Shown piece after piece: positions 41,933-51,808 of a stretch of DNA of 64,000 nucleotides. The notes beneath the pieces are model-generated. The model was not told the origin of the DNA and ran no database searches. It was given only the letters and a program-made list of their open reading frames with translations. Position 1 is the stretch's first letter, and every line of letters begins with the position of its first letter. Both the position numbers and the translations under genes were made by a program. Source of the DNA: Phytoactinopolyspora halotolerans (GTDB lineage: Bacteria > Actinomycetota > Actinomycetes > Jiangellales > Jiangellaceae); the NCBI RefSeq assembly GCF_010550675.1, contig NZ_JAAGOA010000019.1, positions 78,802-142,801 on the forward strand. Direction: 5' to 3'.

Positions 41933-43135
41933 ATGGTCGATTGGGCTGCGCACGCGGCCGCACGGACGAGCCGGCTGAAACCGTCGGCGATCCGGGAGAT
42001 CCTCAAGCTCACGCAGCGCGGGGACGTCATCTCGTTCGCCGGTGGCTTGCCGTCGCCGGATCTCTTCCCGACGACGACGATCGGCGCCGCCACCGAGCGG
42101 GTGCTACGCCGCCACGGGGCGACCGCGTTGCAGTACAGCACCACGGAAGGCCATCCGCCGCTGCGCGAATGGGTGGCGGCGCGCTACGCGAACGTCGCGG
42201 CCGACGACGTGCAGATCGTCTCCGGGTCGCAGCAGGGCCTGGACCTGGTGGCCAAGTGTTATCTCGATCCGGGGGACGCCGTCGTCGTCGCGGCGCCCAC
42301 CTACACCGGCGCGTTGCGGGCTTTCGATCCCTACCAGGTCCGGTACCGCACGGTCGAGACCGACGACGACGGCATGGTCCCCGAGGCGCTGGAGGCCGCA
42401 CTCGCCGCCGGCGCGAAACTGCTCTACGTCATACCGAACTTCGACAACCCGACCGGAACCCACCTGAGCCTCGAGCGGCGCCATGCCGTCGTGGAGCTGG
42501 CAGGCAGGTACGGGGTGCCGATCCTGGAGGACGATCCCTACGGCGAGCTGCGGTTCGAAGGTGCCGAGCTGCCGCACCTGCGCGACCTTGCACCGGAGCG
42601 GGTGATCCACGCCGGTACGTTCTCCAAGACGCTGGTCCCAGGGTTCCGGCTGGCATGGCTGATCGCGTCCCCGGAAGCGCTGGAGCCGATCCGACGCGCG
42701 AAGCAGGCGGCTGACCTGCACACGTCCACGTTCGTGCAGGCGATCGCGGTGGAGATCACCGCCGACGGCTTCCTCGACGAACACCTCGTCAAGATCCGCG
42801 ACCACTACCGCAGCCAGCGTGGATACCTGCTGGACGCACTCGACCGGGAACTGGGCGGCGGCGACGGCTTCCACTGGACCCGGCCGAGCGGCGGAATGTT
42901 CGTCTGGATGACCGTCCCGTCCGCCGCCGACGGCACGCCGGCGGACACCACTGCGCTGGCGCACGACGCGGTGGCCGCCGGCGTCGCGTACGTGCCGGGG
43001 GAGTCGTTCTACCCTGACGGCGGTGGTCTGGACGGGCTGCGGCTGAGCTACTCGGTGGCGACCCCTGAGCAGATCAACACCGGCATCGCGAGGCTCGGCG
43101 AACTGCTCCGTCGAGCGACATTGAGAGATGTTTAG
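41933..43135 (+). CDS. PLP-dependent aminotransferase (fold type I, 2-aminoadipate type)
   Basis: A 400-residue class I/II aminotransferase like the MocR-related standalone enzymes: GGLPSPDLFP near 35, QYSTTEGHPPLREWVAARY, SGSQQGLDLVAKCYLDPGD, NFDNPTGTHLSLERR, EDDPYGELRFEG and the PLP-binding Lys in GTFSKTLVPGFRLAW near 230. No N-terminal GntR domain is present. ATG 41933 follows GGAGGT at 41922-41927. The amino donor is not predictable. It is divergent from the MarR-GNAT gene. Confidence 0.88.
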   Translation: MVDWAAHAAARTSRLKPSAIREILKLTQRGDVISFAGGLPSPDLFPTTTIGAATERVLRRHGATALQYSTTEGHPPLREWVAARYANVAADDVQIVSGSQQGLDLVAKCYLDPGDAVVVAAPTYTGALRAFDPYQVRYRTVETDDDGMVPEALEAALAAGAKLLYVIPNFDNPTGTHLSLERRHAVVELAGRYGVPILEDDPYGELRFEGAELPHLRDLAPERVIHAGTFSKTLVPGFRLAWLIASPEALEPIRRAKQAADLHTSTFVQAIAVEITADGFLDEHLVKIRDHYRSQRGYLLDALDRELGGGDGFHWTRPSGGMFVWMTVPSAADGTPADTTALAHDAVAAGVAYVPGESFYPDGGGLDGLRLSYSVATPEQINTGIARLGELLRRATLRDV

Positions 43136-43272
43136 TTGTGGATAACTCTGTCAGTAGCTGTTGGCTGTGTCATGCTTGTCAGTGATCTTACTTCTGCGTG
43201 AGAGATGGGGTGTCACTGTGGCAAACGGTATGATCGTGAGTGCAGCAGGACAGAGACGGATGGAGGTGTGTG

Positions 43273-43797
43273 ATGACCATCCTCGAGCTGCCGGAAGCCA
43301 TGCACTGGACGCCGAGTGCGCTCGAGCGGCTACCGGCGGACTTCCGCTATGAAGTGCGGGAAGGCAATCTCGTTGTGATGGCCGCAGCCATGCGTCCGTG
43401 GCATGCGGACGCTCAGATCCGTCTCGTCAACCTTCTTCGGCAACAGGGTCGGCATGCTTACATCGAGCAGGGTGTGGAGCTCGGCCCAGGGGAACTTCGC
43501 ACGTGCGATGTGGGCGTGTACCACAAGGCGCCTGGGGGAGATGCGGCGTATCGGCCGGCGTCGGATTTCGCGCTGCTGGTCGAAGTTGTCTCGACAAGTT
43601 CAGTGCGAGAGGACCGGGGAATCAAGCCTGCCCTGTACGCGACCGCCGGCGTGCCCGAGTTTTGGCGTGTCGAGGAGAGCGACGACGGGCGGGCGATCGT
43701 CCACCGGCATCAACTCACACATGCCGTCGATGGTTCGCCGACCTATGTTGAGACGGATGTGACCGCGCTGGACACGCTGGAGGAGAGCGCCTCGTAG
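43273..43797 (+). CDS. Uma2 family (DUF820) PD-(D/E)xK protein
   Basis: A 174-residue Uma2-type protein with a restriction-endonuclease-like fold: LPADFRYEVREGNLVVMA, HADAQIRLVNLLRQQG, CDVGVYHK, FALLVEVVSTSSVREDRGIK and KPALYATAGVPEFWRVEE. The E-V core resembles PD-(D/E)xK, but no activity is established for the family. ATG 43273 follows GGAGGTG. It converges with the MMPL gene; the gap (43798-43887) has weak GC-rich hairpins. Confidence 0.87.
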   Translation: MTILELPEAMHWTPSALERLPADFRYEVREGNLVVMAAAMRPWHADAQIRLVNLLRQQGRHAYIEQGVELGPGELRTCDVGVYHKAPGGDAAYRPASDFALLVEVVSTSSVREDRGIKPALYATAGVPEFWRVEESDDGRAIVHRHQLTHAVDGSPTYVETDVTALDTLEESAS

Positions 43798-43887
43798 GGC
43801 CGCCCGGGTTCAGCGTGCCCCGGCAATGCCGGTGACGGCCGGCCGGCGGGTCATCGCCAGCGGCGCGCCGTAACCAGCAGTCCGGAA

Positions 43888-46140
43888 TCAGCGGCGTTCG
43901 GTAGCGACGGCTGAGTGCGGAGTGACGGCCCCGACCACGGCCGGAGCCGGCTCGGCGGCGGGTTCCTCCCGCAGGCCGACGCGGCGGTGCAGCCGGCGCA
44001 ACGGCTCCGGCGCCCACCAGTTGGCCCGCCCGGCCAGCCGCATGAACGCAGGCACCAGGACCCCGCGGATCAGCGTCGCGTCGACGAGGATGACCAGCGC
44101 GATACCGATGCCGAGTTGCTGCAGGAAGACGATGCCGCTGGTGGCGTAGATGGAGAACGAGACGGCCAGGATCACCGCGGCGGCCGTTACCAGCGGCGCC
44201 GAGCGGGCGATGCCACGCGGGACAGAACCGGCGGCGTCGCCGGTGCGGTCATAGTCCTCCTTGATCCGGGAGAGCAGGAAGACCTCGTAGTCCATCGACA
44301 GCCCGTAGGCGATGCAGAACATCAGCAGCGGGATGCTGGGCTCGACCGCGCCGGACGGCGTGAAGCCGAGTAGGTCCGCCAGGCCGCCTTCTTGAAAGCC
44401 CCAGACCAGCACGCCGAACATCACCGACAGGCTGAGCAGATTCAGCACCGACGCCTTGATCGGCGCCACCACCGACCCGGTCATCAGGAACAGCACCACG
44501 AACGTGACGGCGACGATCAGTCCGGCGAGCAGCGGCAGCCGGTCGACCACCCCGTCGTTGTAGTCGGCGAGCTCGGCCGGGTAGCCGCCGACCAGCACGT
44601 CGAACGGCGCGGGCGTCGCCCTGACCTCGTCCACCAACCCGGCGGGATCCTCGGCGAGCCGTTCACCGGTGGGGATGACGGTCAGCCAGGTGCCCGTGCC
44701 GTCGTCGCCGGTGAAGCGCTCGTGGAACGGTCGGCTGGGAAGGGCGTCGCCGCGGATGTAGGAACCGGCGGCCGAATCGACCCGCTCCACCCCCGGCAAC
44801 TCGGAGAGCGCGGCCGCGTACCCGGCGAGCCGTCCTGATCCGGCGTCGGGGGCGACGACGTAGACCGCGTCCGCGTCCTCGGTGGTGAAGTCGTCGCGAA
44901 TCGTGTCGTACATCTCGCGCACAGCCAGGCCGTCGGGCAGCACCCGCTCGTCCGGCGAGCCGAAGTTGATGCCGAGCGCGGGCGCCCCCAGGCCCAGCAG
45001 CGCGACGAGCGCCAGCCCGCCGGCCAGGATCGGGCGGCGCATCACCGCGGCCGGCAGCCGGAACCAGAATCGCTGCTCGTCGTCGGTGGCTGCGGCGGGG
45101 TCCGTGGCGTCTGGCGAGCCGCGTCGTACGACGCGCCGCCCGACCAGCACCAGAGCCGCCGGCAGCAGCACCGTCGCGCCGAACACGGCGGTCAGCACGA
45201 CGGCGATACCGGCATAGGCGAACGAGGACAGGAACGGGTACGGGAAGACGAAGAGCACGGCCAGCGACGCGGCGACGGTCAGGCCGCTGAACATCACGGT
45301 TCGACCGGCGCTGGCGACGGCGGCACGCACCGCGTCGGCGACGTCCACCCGCCGGGTCAGCTCCTCGCGGAACCGGTAGACCATGAACAGGCCATAGTCC
45401 ACGCCCAGGCCGATCCCCATCACCAGGGCGATGTTCGAGGCGAATGTGGAGATCTCGGTGACGCGCGTGAACGCCCACAGCAACGCCAGGGTCCCGACCA
45501 CGGTGAAGATGCCGAGGCCGAGCGTGACGAGCGCGGGCGCGGCCCGGCGATAGACCGCCCACAGGAGCACACCCACAAGCGGGACGATGACGATCTCCGC
45601 CCGGATGAAGTCCGCCGCCGCCTCCTCGGCGGTGACGCGGAAGATCTCGTCGCTGCCGCCCAGCTGGACATCGACGGCGGTGAGCTCGGAGTCGGCCGAT
45701 TCGAGTTCGTCCTCCAGGCCGGGCAGGACGGTGCCGCGTACGTGATCGGCGTCACCGGGAGCCCACCCGAGGATCAGGCCGTGCCGGGCGTCGTCGCTGC
45801 GCAGTGTGTCCGGGGCGCCGGGGGTCCAGTACGACCACGCGTCGCCGATATCGGGATGCTCGGCGAGTAGCGCGGTGAGCTCGGAGCCCGCGCCGGCGAC
45901 GTCGGCGTCGTCGACGGTACCCTCCGGGGCGGTGACCAGCACGGCGACGTTCGGCGTGCTGGTACCGAACTGCTCGCCGAGCAGCTCTCGGGCGGCGACG
46001 GACTCAGAGTCCGGCGCTTCGAACCGGTTGAGGGAGAGGGCATCGAGCACCCCGGCGGCAAGGGCGCCGGCGAGGACGAACAGTACGAGCCCGGCGCCGA
46101 GTATGCGGCGGGGCGCGCGAGTGATGAGGCGGCCGATCAT
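43888..46140 (-). CDS. MMPL-type RND transporter
   Basis: A 750-residue MMPL protein with about twelve membrane helices in two halves and two large external domains. The first helix follows MIGRLITRAPRRILGAG, and GIGLGVDYGLFMVYRFREEL and YGLSMDYEVFLLSRIKEDYD are the Asp-Tyr proton-relay segments typical of actinobacterial MMPL exporters. The substrate is unknown (lipid or drug). The C-terminal tail EEPAAEPAPAVV is low-complexity. It is divergent from a TetR gene, with two palindromes between. Confidence 0.92.
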   Translation of the reverse strand: MIGRLITRAPRRILGAGLVLFVLAGALAAGVLDALSLNRFEAPDSESVAARELLGEQFGTSTPNVAVLVTAPEGTVDDADVAGAGSELTALLAEHPDIGDAWSYWTPGAPDTLRSDDARHGLILGWAPGDADHVRGTVLPGLEDELESADSELTAVDVQLGGSDEIFRVTAEEAAADFIRAEIVIVPLVGVLLWAVYRRAAPALVTLGLGIFTVVGTLALLWAFTRVTEISTFASNIALVMGIGLGVDYGLFMVYRFREELTRRVDVADAVRAAVASAGRTVMFSGLTVAASLAVLFVFPYPFLSSFAYAGIAVVLTAVFGATVLLPAALVLVGRRVVRRGSPDATDPAAATDDEQRFWFRLPAAVMRRPILAGGLALVALLGLGAPALGINFGSPDERVLPDGLAVREMYDTIRDDFTTEDADAVYVVAPDAGSGRLAGYAAALSELPGVERVDSAAGSYIRGDALPSRPFHERFTGDDGTGTWLTVIPTGERLAEDPAGLVDEVRATPAPFDVLVGGYPAELADYNDGVVDRLPLLAGLIVAVTFVVLFLMTGSVVAPIKASVLNLLSLSVMFGVLVWGFQEGGLADLLGFTPSGAVEPSIPLLMFCIAYGLSMDYEVFLLSRIKEDYDRTGDAAGSVPRGIARSAPLVTAAAVILAVSFSIYATSGIVFLQQLGIGIALVILVDATLIRGVLVPAFMRLAGRANWWAPEPLRRLHRRVGLREEPAAEPAPAVVGAVTPHSAVATERR

Positions 46141-46182
46141 GAGCGGTGCTCTCCGGGGTGAGACGGGTAGGTAGGGGTAATA

Positions 46183-46247
46183 TCGAGAGAAATGCGAGAG
46201 GTGGCTCGCATTTCTCGACGATGATGAGAATACGAGTAGTCGCTCGT
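46183..46247. promoter_or_regulatory. Two inverted repeats between MMPL and TetR genes
   Basis: Site 1: GAAATGCGAG (46189-46198) with CTCGCATTTC (46205-46214), further extended by TCGAGA/TCTCGA. Site 2: ACGAG (46232-46236) with CTCGT (46243-46247). Both carry CGAG and lie in the divergent promoter region, so they are probably TetR operators controlling both genes. Confidence 0.7.
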
Positions 46248-46361
46248 GTTTGTCTACTGCACCGCCCGGGCAGTGCCTGACGAGCGTGGTCGGGGTTCTC
46301 GCGCCGCAGGAGGCGGTGGCGGGCAGGCGGTGAGCGTGGCCGTCGGTGTAAGGATGGTGAC

Positions 46362-47021
46362 GTGACAGAATCCAGGGAGGTCACAACGGACCACGCCGCG
46401 GCGCCGGGGCACGGTCGAGTCGGCCCCAAGCGGCAGGAGCGTGGCCAGCGGCGGATGGCCCAGATCGTCTCGGCGGCTGCCGAAGTCTTCGCCGAAAGCA
46501 GCTATGAGGCCGCGACGACGAACGCGATCGCCAAGCGCGCCGGGATCTCGCCCGGCTCGCTCTACCAGTTCTTCGCGAACAAGGACGAGATCGCTCGCGC
46601 GCTGGCCGAACGCTACGTCGCCGAACTCGGCGTGGCGCAGGCGAAGGCGCTGGACCTGGAGAAACTGCGGACCGCGTCGCTGGAGGAGACGCTCGCGGCG
46701 GTGATCGCGCCCCTGATCGAGTTCAACCTGGCCAACCGCGGCTTCAAGGCGCTCTTCGCCCGGCCGGACATGCCACCCTCGCTGACCGAGGCGGTGGCGC
46801 CGTTGCACGCCACACTGACCGAACGCGTCAAAGCCCTGCTGGCAATGCGCTTTCCGCAGCTTGCGGGCGACGCCCTCGACCGTACCGTCACGGTGGCGAT
46901 CCAGATCGTGCGGGCGATGATGCCGTTGATCGTCGCCGCCGAGGAAGGCCCGGAGCGCGACGCGCTCGTCGCCGAGCTGCACCGCGCGCTGCATGCGTAC
47001 CTCTCCGATGTCGTGCGGTGA
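46362..47021 (+). CDS. TetR-family repressor
   Basis: A 219-residue TetR protein. The HTH lies at about residues 24-72: GQRRMAQIVSAAAEVFAESS, ATTNAIAKRAGISPGSLYQF and FANKDEIARALA. The helical ligand domain fills the rest, ending LVAELHRALHAYLSDVV. A 20-residue variable tail precedes the HTH. GTG 46362 after AAGGATGGTGAC-type context. It most likely represses the divergent MMPL exporter and itself via the sites at 46183-46247. Confidence 0.92.
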   Translation: MTESREVTTDHAAAPGHGRVGPKRQERGQRRMAQIVSAAAEVFAESSYEAATTNAIAKRAGISPGSLYQFFANKDEIARALAERYVAELGVAQAKALDLEKLRTASLEETLAAVIAPLIEFNLANRGFKALFARPDMPPSLTEAVAPLHATLTERVKALLAMRFPQLAGDALDRTVTVAIQIVRAMMPLIVAAEEGPERDALVAELHRALHAYLSDVVR

Positions 47022-47062
47022 TCCATGGCTCGACGCCGGCCGGAATCCTGTGGGGCCGACGG

Positions 47063-47965
47063 TCAGGCCAGATCGATCCGGTGCTGTTCGACCGGATAGC
47101 CGGCCTTGGCGAAGGTGGAAGCCATCGGTGTGTTGGTGACATCGGTGCCGGCGACGATCCGGTCTGCGCCCTCGGCCACGAGTAGGTGCGTGGCCTCGAC
47201 GAGGAGATCGTAGGCGTAACCGTTGCCTCGATGTTCGGGCACGACGCCGACGTAGCCGATGAGCGGGTCGGCGTGGTGGTGGCATGGTGCCGTTAATCCG
47301 ACCAGGTCGCCTCCAGGCGTGTACGCGAGCCGCCACCAGTCCCGAGGGCTGGGCATCCAGCGCAGATAGTCAAGCTCCTGCTGGGCCGAGGCGTCGAGGC
47401 CGGACTCGGCGATGGTCTGCCGAACGTGGGCATCAAGGCTGCCGTCGTTGATCCTGCGAAAGACATCGAAGATCACGTCGTCGTCGGGCTCGGGGCGATA
47501 TTCCAACCTGCCCGGGCGTGCCGGGAGGCCGCAGTCGGGCGTCCATCGGTAGCGATAACGTTCGACGAGCGGAGTCAGCCCTGCCGCGACGGCAGCATCG
47601 ATCCGCGCGGTGGCCGCCTCATGGACGGTGGGGTCGTCTCGCCATTCTGGCGGGAGTTTGAGCTCGTACTGTGCGCGAAACGGCGCAGTCCGCAGCAGTC
47701 GAACGGCTGCGTCGGCGTCGGTGAAGTCGAACCAGTCGAGTGCGAGAGGCTTGCTGTCGGTTGGGCCGGCCCACCATGCGGCCCGTGCTACGACGACCCC
47801 GTCGCGCAACGCGATCCAGCACCATTCCGAGCGATACTCGCCCCTGGCGACCATTGCGGAGAACGTGTCGCCGAACGCGGCGAAGCCCACCAGGCCGGGG
47901 TCGGGCAGAGAGTCGAAGAGATGTTCCTCGCCGGCGGCGAGAGCGCGAATGACCAGATCGGTCAT
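47063..47965 (-). CDS. GNAT-family acetyltransferase
   Basis: A 300-residue acetyltransferase whose catalytic GNAT part lies at the C-terminus: WWRLAYTPGGDLVGL, GYVGVVPEHRGNGYAYDLL with the acetyl-CoA-binding GNGYA in the usual R/Q-x-x-G-x-G/A position, then TDVTNTPMASTFAKAGY. The N-terminal half is a duplicated GNAT-like unit without clear motifs. ATG 47965 has GGAAGGA upstream. A short SD-led reading frame lies just before it. Substrate unknown. Confidence 0.85.
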   Translation of the reverse strand: MTDLVIRALAAGEEHLFDSLPDPGLVGFAAFGDTFSAMVARGEYRSEWCWIALRDGVVVARAAWWAGPTDSKPLALDWFDFTDADAAVRLLRTAPFRAQYELKLPPEWRDDPTVHEAATARIDAAVAAGLTPLVERYRYRWTPDCGLPARPGRLEYRPEPDDDVIFDVFRRINDGSLDAHVRQTIAESGLDASAQQELDYLRWMPSPRDWWRLAYTPGGDLVGLTAPCHHHADPLIGYVGVVPEHRGNGYAYDLLVEATHLLVAEGADRIVAGTDVTNTPMASTFAKAGYPVEQHRIDLA

Positions 47966-47998
47966 ATCAGATTCCTTCCGGGACGCGGCGCGCTCCCG

Positions 47999-48055
47999 TC
48001 AGATAACCGACGCCCTCGTCACCGGGTGGGAGCGCATGATCGTTAGCGTGACCAT
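47999..48055 (-). CDS. Putative 18-residue leader peptide
   Basis: ATG 48055 begins MVTLTIMRSHPVTRASVI and ends TGA 48001-47999, 33 bases before the GNAT gene. The preceding AAGGAGGTGGGAACG is the strongest ribosome site in this region (GGAGG, eight bases). A leader or upstream regulatory frame is plausible, but no attenuator hairpin is evident and nothing else supports translation. Confidence 0.35.
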   Translation of the reverse strand: MVTLTIMRSHPVTRASVI

Positions 48056-48318
48056 CGTTCCCACCTCCTTGGACTTGATCGAGGGCGTGTGACGAACCAT
48101 AGCCGCACCGACTGCGGCCGGACAAGCGAATTAAGGGCCATATGGTGGAGCCTGCCCTTGTGACGTTTGCTGGATCGGCTCGCTCGAGTTGAGCCGTGTT
48201 CGTGGTCACGTCCGTGCGCCCGATGTACGTCGAGCATGATCGAGGTGCGACGCACATCGATGTCTTGGTATCCGGGCAGGTTGTCCGGTTATTGAACGGT
48301 GCTCCTACACTTGGGTAA

Positions 48319-49737
48319 GTGATACGCCGCATCGACCTGCGCGGTCGCCTCGCAGCGGGCGAGGTTCTCGACTACCGCGCGCTCGTCCCACGTGCATCTG
48401 TCGACGTAGAATCCGCGCTCGACGCGGTCCGGCCGATCTGCGACGACGTGCGCCATCGTGGGCTTGCGGCGCTGCAGGAACTCGCGGCCCGGTTCGACGG
48501 TGTGCACCTCGACGACGTCCGTGTGCCCGAGGTGGTCATCATCGAGGCGCTCGACGGCCTCGACGCGCAGGTGCGGGTCGCCCTGGAAGAGTCGATCGCC
48601 CGCGCCCGGCGGGTCCACGCCGACCAGCGGCGCACCGACGCCACGACGACGGTCGTCCCCGGCGGAACCGTGACCGAGCGGTGGGTTCCGGTGGAACGGG
48701 TCGGTCTGTACGTACCGGGTGGGCTCGCCGTCTACCCGAGCAGCGTCGTCATGAACGTGGTGCCCGCGCAGGCAGCCGGCGTGCAGAGCATCGCCGTCGC
48801 CAGCCCGCCGCAGAAGGAGTTCGACGGACGGCCGCACCCCACCATCCTCGCCGCCTGCGCCCTGCTCGGCATCACCGAGGTGTACGCGAGCGGCGGAGCA
48901 CAGGCGGTGGCGATGTTCGCCTACGGTCTGCGCGGCGAGTCCGGCGAGTGGACGTGCGCCCCGGTCGACCTGGTGACCGGGCCCGGCAACGTGTATGTGG
49001 CGGCGGCCAAACGGCTGCTGAAAGGGCTGATCGGGATCGACGCGGAGGCCGGCCCGACGGAGATCGCGATTCTCGCCGACGATTCCGCGAACCCGGTGCA
49101 CGTCGCCGCCGACCTGATCAGTCAGGCCGAGCACGACCCGCTCGCGGCGAGTGTACTGGTCACCGACAGTCCGTCGCTCGCCGACGCCGTCGACGCGGAG
49201 CTCAAGCGCCAGGTCGCCGCGACCAAACACGTCGAGCGTGTGACCGCCGCGTTGAGTGGCGAGCAGTCCGGCGTGGTGCTCGTCGACGACCTTGACCAAG
49301 GCCTGGCCGTGGCCGACGCGTACGCGGCCGAACACCTGGAGATCCAGACCACGGACGCGGCCGCCGTCGCGGCGCGTGTCCGTCACGCCGGTGCCGTCTT
49401 CGTCGGCCCGTGGTCCCCGGTGAGCCTGGGCGATTACGCCGCGGGTTCCAACCACGTGTTGCCGACCGGCGGCTGCGCGCGACACTCGTCCGGTCTGTCC
49501 GTGCAGTCCTTCCTGCGTGGCATCCACGTCGTCGAGTACGACGAGGCGGCGCTGCGCGACGTCGCGGCGCATGTGGAGACACTCGCCGACGCCGAGGACC
49601 TGCCCGCGCACGGCGCCGCGGTACGTGCCCGGTTCGCCGGTCGTGATGCGCGCGGCGAACGGGCGGAGCGAGCCGAGCAGGCGGAGCGAGCCGAGCAGGC
49701 GGAGCCGGCCGAGCAGGGCGGAGGCGGCGATGAGTGA
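48319..49737 (+). CDS. hisD: Histidinol dehydrogenase
   Basis: A 472-residue enzyme for the last two steps of histidine synthesis (histidinol to histidine, zinc- and NAD-dependent). [36 protein letters not shown] region, [10 protein letters not shown] with zinc ligands, AEHLEIQ and [20 protein letters not shown] are canonical. The normal enzyme ends near residue 440; here a tail of Ala/Glu/Arg/Gln repeats (AERAEQ) is added from an 18-base repeat at about 49665-49710. First gene of the his operon, and overlaps hisC by eight bases. GTG 48319 lacks a strong ribosome site. Confidence 0.95.
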   Translation: MIRRIDLRGRLAAGEVLDYRALVPRASVDVESALDAVRPICDDVRHRGLAALQELAARFDGVHLDDVRVPEVVIIEALDGLDAQVRVALEESIARARRVHADQRRTDATTTVVPGGTVTERWVPVERVGLYVPGGLAVYPSSVVMNVVPAQAAGVQSIAVASPPQKEFDGRPHPTILAACALLGITEVYASGGAQAVAMFAYGLRGESGEWTCAPVDLVTGPGNVYVAAAKRLLKGLIGIDAEAGPTEIAILADDSANPVHVAADLISQAEHDPLAASVLVTDSPSLADAVDAELKRQVAATKHVERVTAALSGEQSGVVLVDDLDQGLAVADAYAAEHLEIQTTDAAAVAARVRHAGAVFVGPWSPVSLGDYAAGSNHVLPTGGCARHSSGLSVQSFLRGIHVVEYDEAALRDVAAHVETLADAEDLPAHGAAVRARFAGRDARGERAERAEQAERAEQAEPAEQGGGGDE

Positions 49738-50818
49738 GCTGCCGATCCGGGACGAGCTACGCGGGATCGAGCCGTACGGTGCTCCGCAGCTGGACGTTCC
49801 GGTACTGCTGAACGTCAACGAGAACCCGTACCCGCCCTCCGAGTCGCTGGCGAGCGACGCCGCCAAGGCCGTCGCGGACGCGATGGCCGGGATGAACCGT
49901 TACCCGGACCGGGAGGCGCTGGATCTGCGCGCCGACCTCGCCGCGTACCTGGCGGGGGAGTCCGGCGTGTCGCTGCCGGCCGAGCAGGTGTGGGCGGCGA
50001 ACGGGTCGAACGAGATCATGCTGCAGGTGCTGCAGGCGTTCGGCGGGCCGGGCCGCACCGCGCTGTCGTTCGCCCCGACGTATTCGATGTATCCGGAGTA
50101 CGCCCGGAACACGTCGACGACATGGATCACCGCACCTCGCCGGGACGATTTCACGATCGACCCGGACGACGCGCTGGCGGCGGTCGCCGAGCACCGCCCG
50201 CACGTGGTGTTCCTGGCGTCGCCTAACAATCCGACCGGTACGGCCGTGTCGCTGGACCTGGTCCGGGCGCTGCACGAAGCCACGGACGGGATCGTCGTCG
50301 TGGATGAGGCGTATGCCGAGTTCCGGCGGGAACAGACGCCGAGCGCGTTGACGCTGCTGGCCGACCACCCGAGGCTGCTGGTCACCCGCACCATGAGCAA
50401 GGCGTTCGCGTTCGCCGGTGCGCGTCTCGGTTATGTCGCCGCGTCTCGCGGCGTCATCGATACGCTACGGATCGTGCGGCTGCCCTACCACCTCTCGGCG
50501 GTGACGCAGGCGGTGGCGCGGGTGGCCCTGGCGCACTCGGCGGAGCTGCAGGAGCGGGTGGAGCAGCTGCGCACCACCCGGGACGAGCTGGCAGTGTGGC
50601 TGCGCACGCACGACCTTCAGGTCGCCGACTCGGACGCGAACTTCCTGCTGTTCGGGATGTTCACCGACCGGCATGCAGTCTGGCAAGGGCTCCTCGACCG
50701 CGGCGTGCTGATCCGGGAGACCGGGCCGGACGGATGGCTGCGCGTGTCGGTGGGCACGGAAGAAGAGACCGAGGCGTTCAAGACGGCGCTGCTGGATGTG
50801 CTCGGCCGGACGGCGTAG
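49730..50818 (+). CDS. hisC: Histidinol-phosphate aminotransferase
   Basis: A 362-residue PLP aminotransferase converting imidazole-acetol phosphate to histidinol phosphate. [69 protein letters not shown] and the Lys in [15 protein letters not shown] are typical. ATG 49730 has GGAGGCGGC upstream and overlaps the end of hisD. It is followed by hisB with a 70-base gap. Confidence 0.96.
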   Translation: MSELPIRDELRGIEPYGAPQLDVPVLLNVNENPYPPSESLASDAAKAVADAMAGMNRYPDREALDLRADLAAYLAGESGVSLPAEQVWAANGSNEIMLQVLQAFGGPGRTALSFAPTYSMYPEYARNTSTTWITAPRRDDFTIDPDDALAAVAEHRPHVVFLASPNNPTGTAVSLDLVRALHEATDGIVVVDEAYAEFRREQTPSALTLLADHPRLLVTRTMSKAFAFAGARLGYVAASRGVIDTLRIVRLPYHLSAVTQAVARVALAHSAELQERVEQLRTTRDELAVWLRTHDLQVADSDANFLLFGMFTDRHAVWQGLLDRGVLIRETGPDGWLRVSVGTEEETEAFKTALLDVLGRTA

Positions 50819-50888
50819 CCCCGCCGGGGTGCGACGAGGCCGGACACGCGACGACAGCAGTGACGACGACAGGCAGACGGAGAAGACG

Positions 50889-51512
50889 ATGAGCGAGGAA
50901 CGGCGAGAGGGCACGGCCCGCACGGCCAGGGTCGAGCGGGCGACCAGCGAGAGCAAGGTCACCGTCGAGGTGAACCTGGACGGCACCGGCGTGCACGACA
51001 TCTCCAGCTCGGTTCCGTTCTACGACCACATGCTCACGGCGCTGGCGCGGCACTCGCTCATCGACCTCACCGTGCAGGCGACCGGTGACACGCACATCGA
51101 CGTCCACCACACCGTCGAAGACACCGCGATCGTGCTGGGTCAGGCGATCCGACAGGCGCTGGGGGACAAATCTGGCATCGTCCGGTACGGCGACGCACTG
51201 GTGCCGCTGGACGAAGCGTTGGCGCAGGCCGTCGTCGACGTCTCCGGGCGGCCGTACTTCGTGCACTCCGGAGAGCCGGCCGGGCAGGAGTATGTGCTGA
51301 TCGGGGGGCACTTCACCGGCTCGCTCACGGCGCACGTGCTGGAGAGCATCGCGCACCACGCCGGGATGACGATGCACGTCCGTGTGCTGGCCGGACGCGA
51401 TCCGCACCACATCGCCGAGGCGCAGTTCAAGGCCGTCGCGCGGGCGCTGCGTACCGCCGTCGCCATCGATCCGCGGGAGAGCGGTGTGCCCTCAACAAAG
51501 GGCGCGCTATGA
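50889..51512 (+). CDS. hisB: Imidazoleglycerol-phosphate dehydratase
   Basis: A 207-residue monofunctional HisB dehydratase with the metal-binding repeats [51 protein letters not shown] and [20 protein letters not shown]-like [11 protein letters not shown] opens the fold. ATG 50889 follows GGAGAAGACG. It is the last gene before a repeat array and an opposite-strand hydrolase that interrupt the operon. Confidence 0.96.
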   Translation: MSEERREGTARTARVERATSESKVTVEVNLDGTGVHDISSSVPFYDHMLTALARHSLIDLTVQATGDTHIDVHHTVEDTAIVLGQAIRQALGDKSGIVRYGDALVPLDEALAQAVVDVSGRPYFVHSGEPAGQEYVLIGGHFTGSLTAHVLESIAHHAGMTMHVRVLAGRDPHHIAEAQFKAVARALRTAVAIDPRESGVPSTKGAL

Positions 51513-51513
51513 C

Positions 51514-51695
51514 GCGTGGAGCACCAAGCGTCCTTGGGTGCGCCGAGCCCGCGATGCGTGCGGCACCAAGCTTCCTTGGGTGCACCAAGTCTGCAGTGCG
51601 TGCAGCATCAAGCTTCCTCGGGTGCGCCGAGCCCGCGATGCGTGGAGCAACAAGCTTCCTTGCGCACCTTATGGGGGCCTCAAGGAAGCTTGGTG
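51514..51695. repeat. 42-bp tandem repeat array with terminal hairpin
   Basis: Four direct units start at about 51521, 51563, 51605 and 51647, each 42 bases with GCACCAAGCTTCCTTGGGTG and GCCGAGCCCGCGATGCG. After the last unit, CAAGGAAGCTTG (51681-51692) is the exact complement of CAAGCTTCCTTG (51651-51662), forming a 12-bp stem with an 18-base loop. Being 42 bases, units preserve frame (14 codons), but no protein with this frame has a start or family, so a noncoding role is favoured. It lies directly after hisB. Confidence 0.85.
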
Positions 51696-51808
51696 TCGTA
51701 GAAGACGGGCAGCGTGGAAGCACGGTGCCGTGTCGAGGCGCGGTGCTACAGGGCGGCAAGGGGCTGCGTGGAAGCGTGGTGCGGCGGGTCGTCCTCGCGA
51801 TCGGTCGC

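Noticed and set aside
51514..51695. CRISPR array
   Set aside because: The 42-base units are contiguous without unique spacers, and no cas genes are present.
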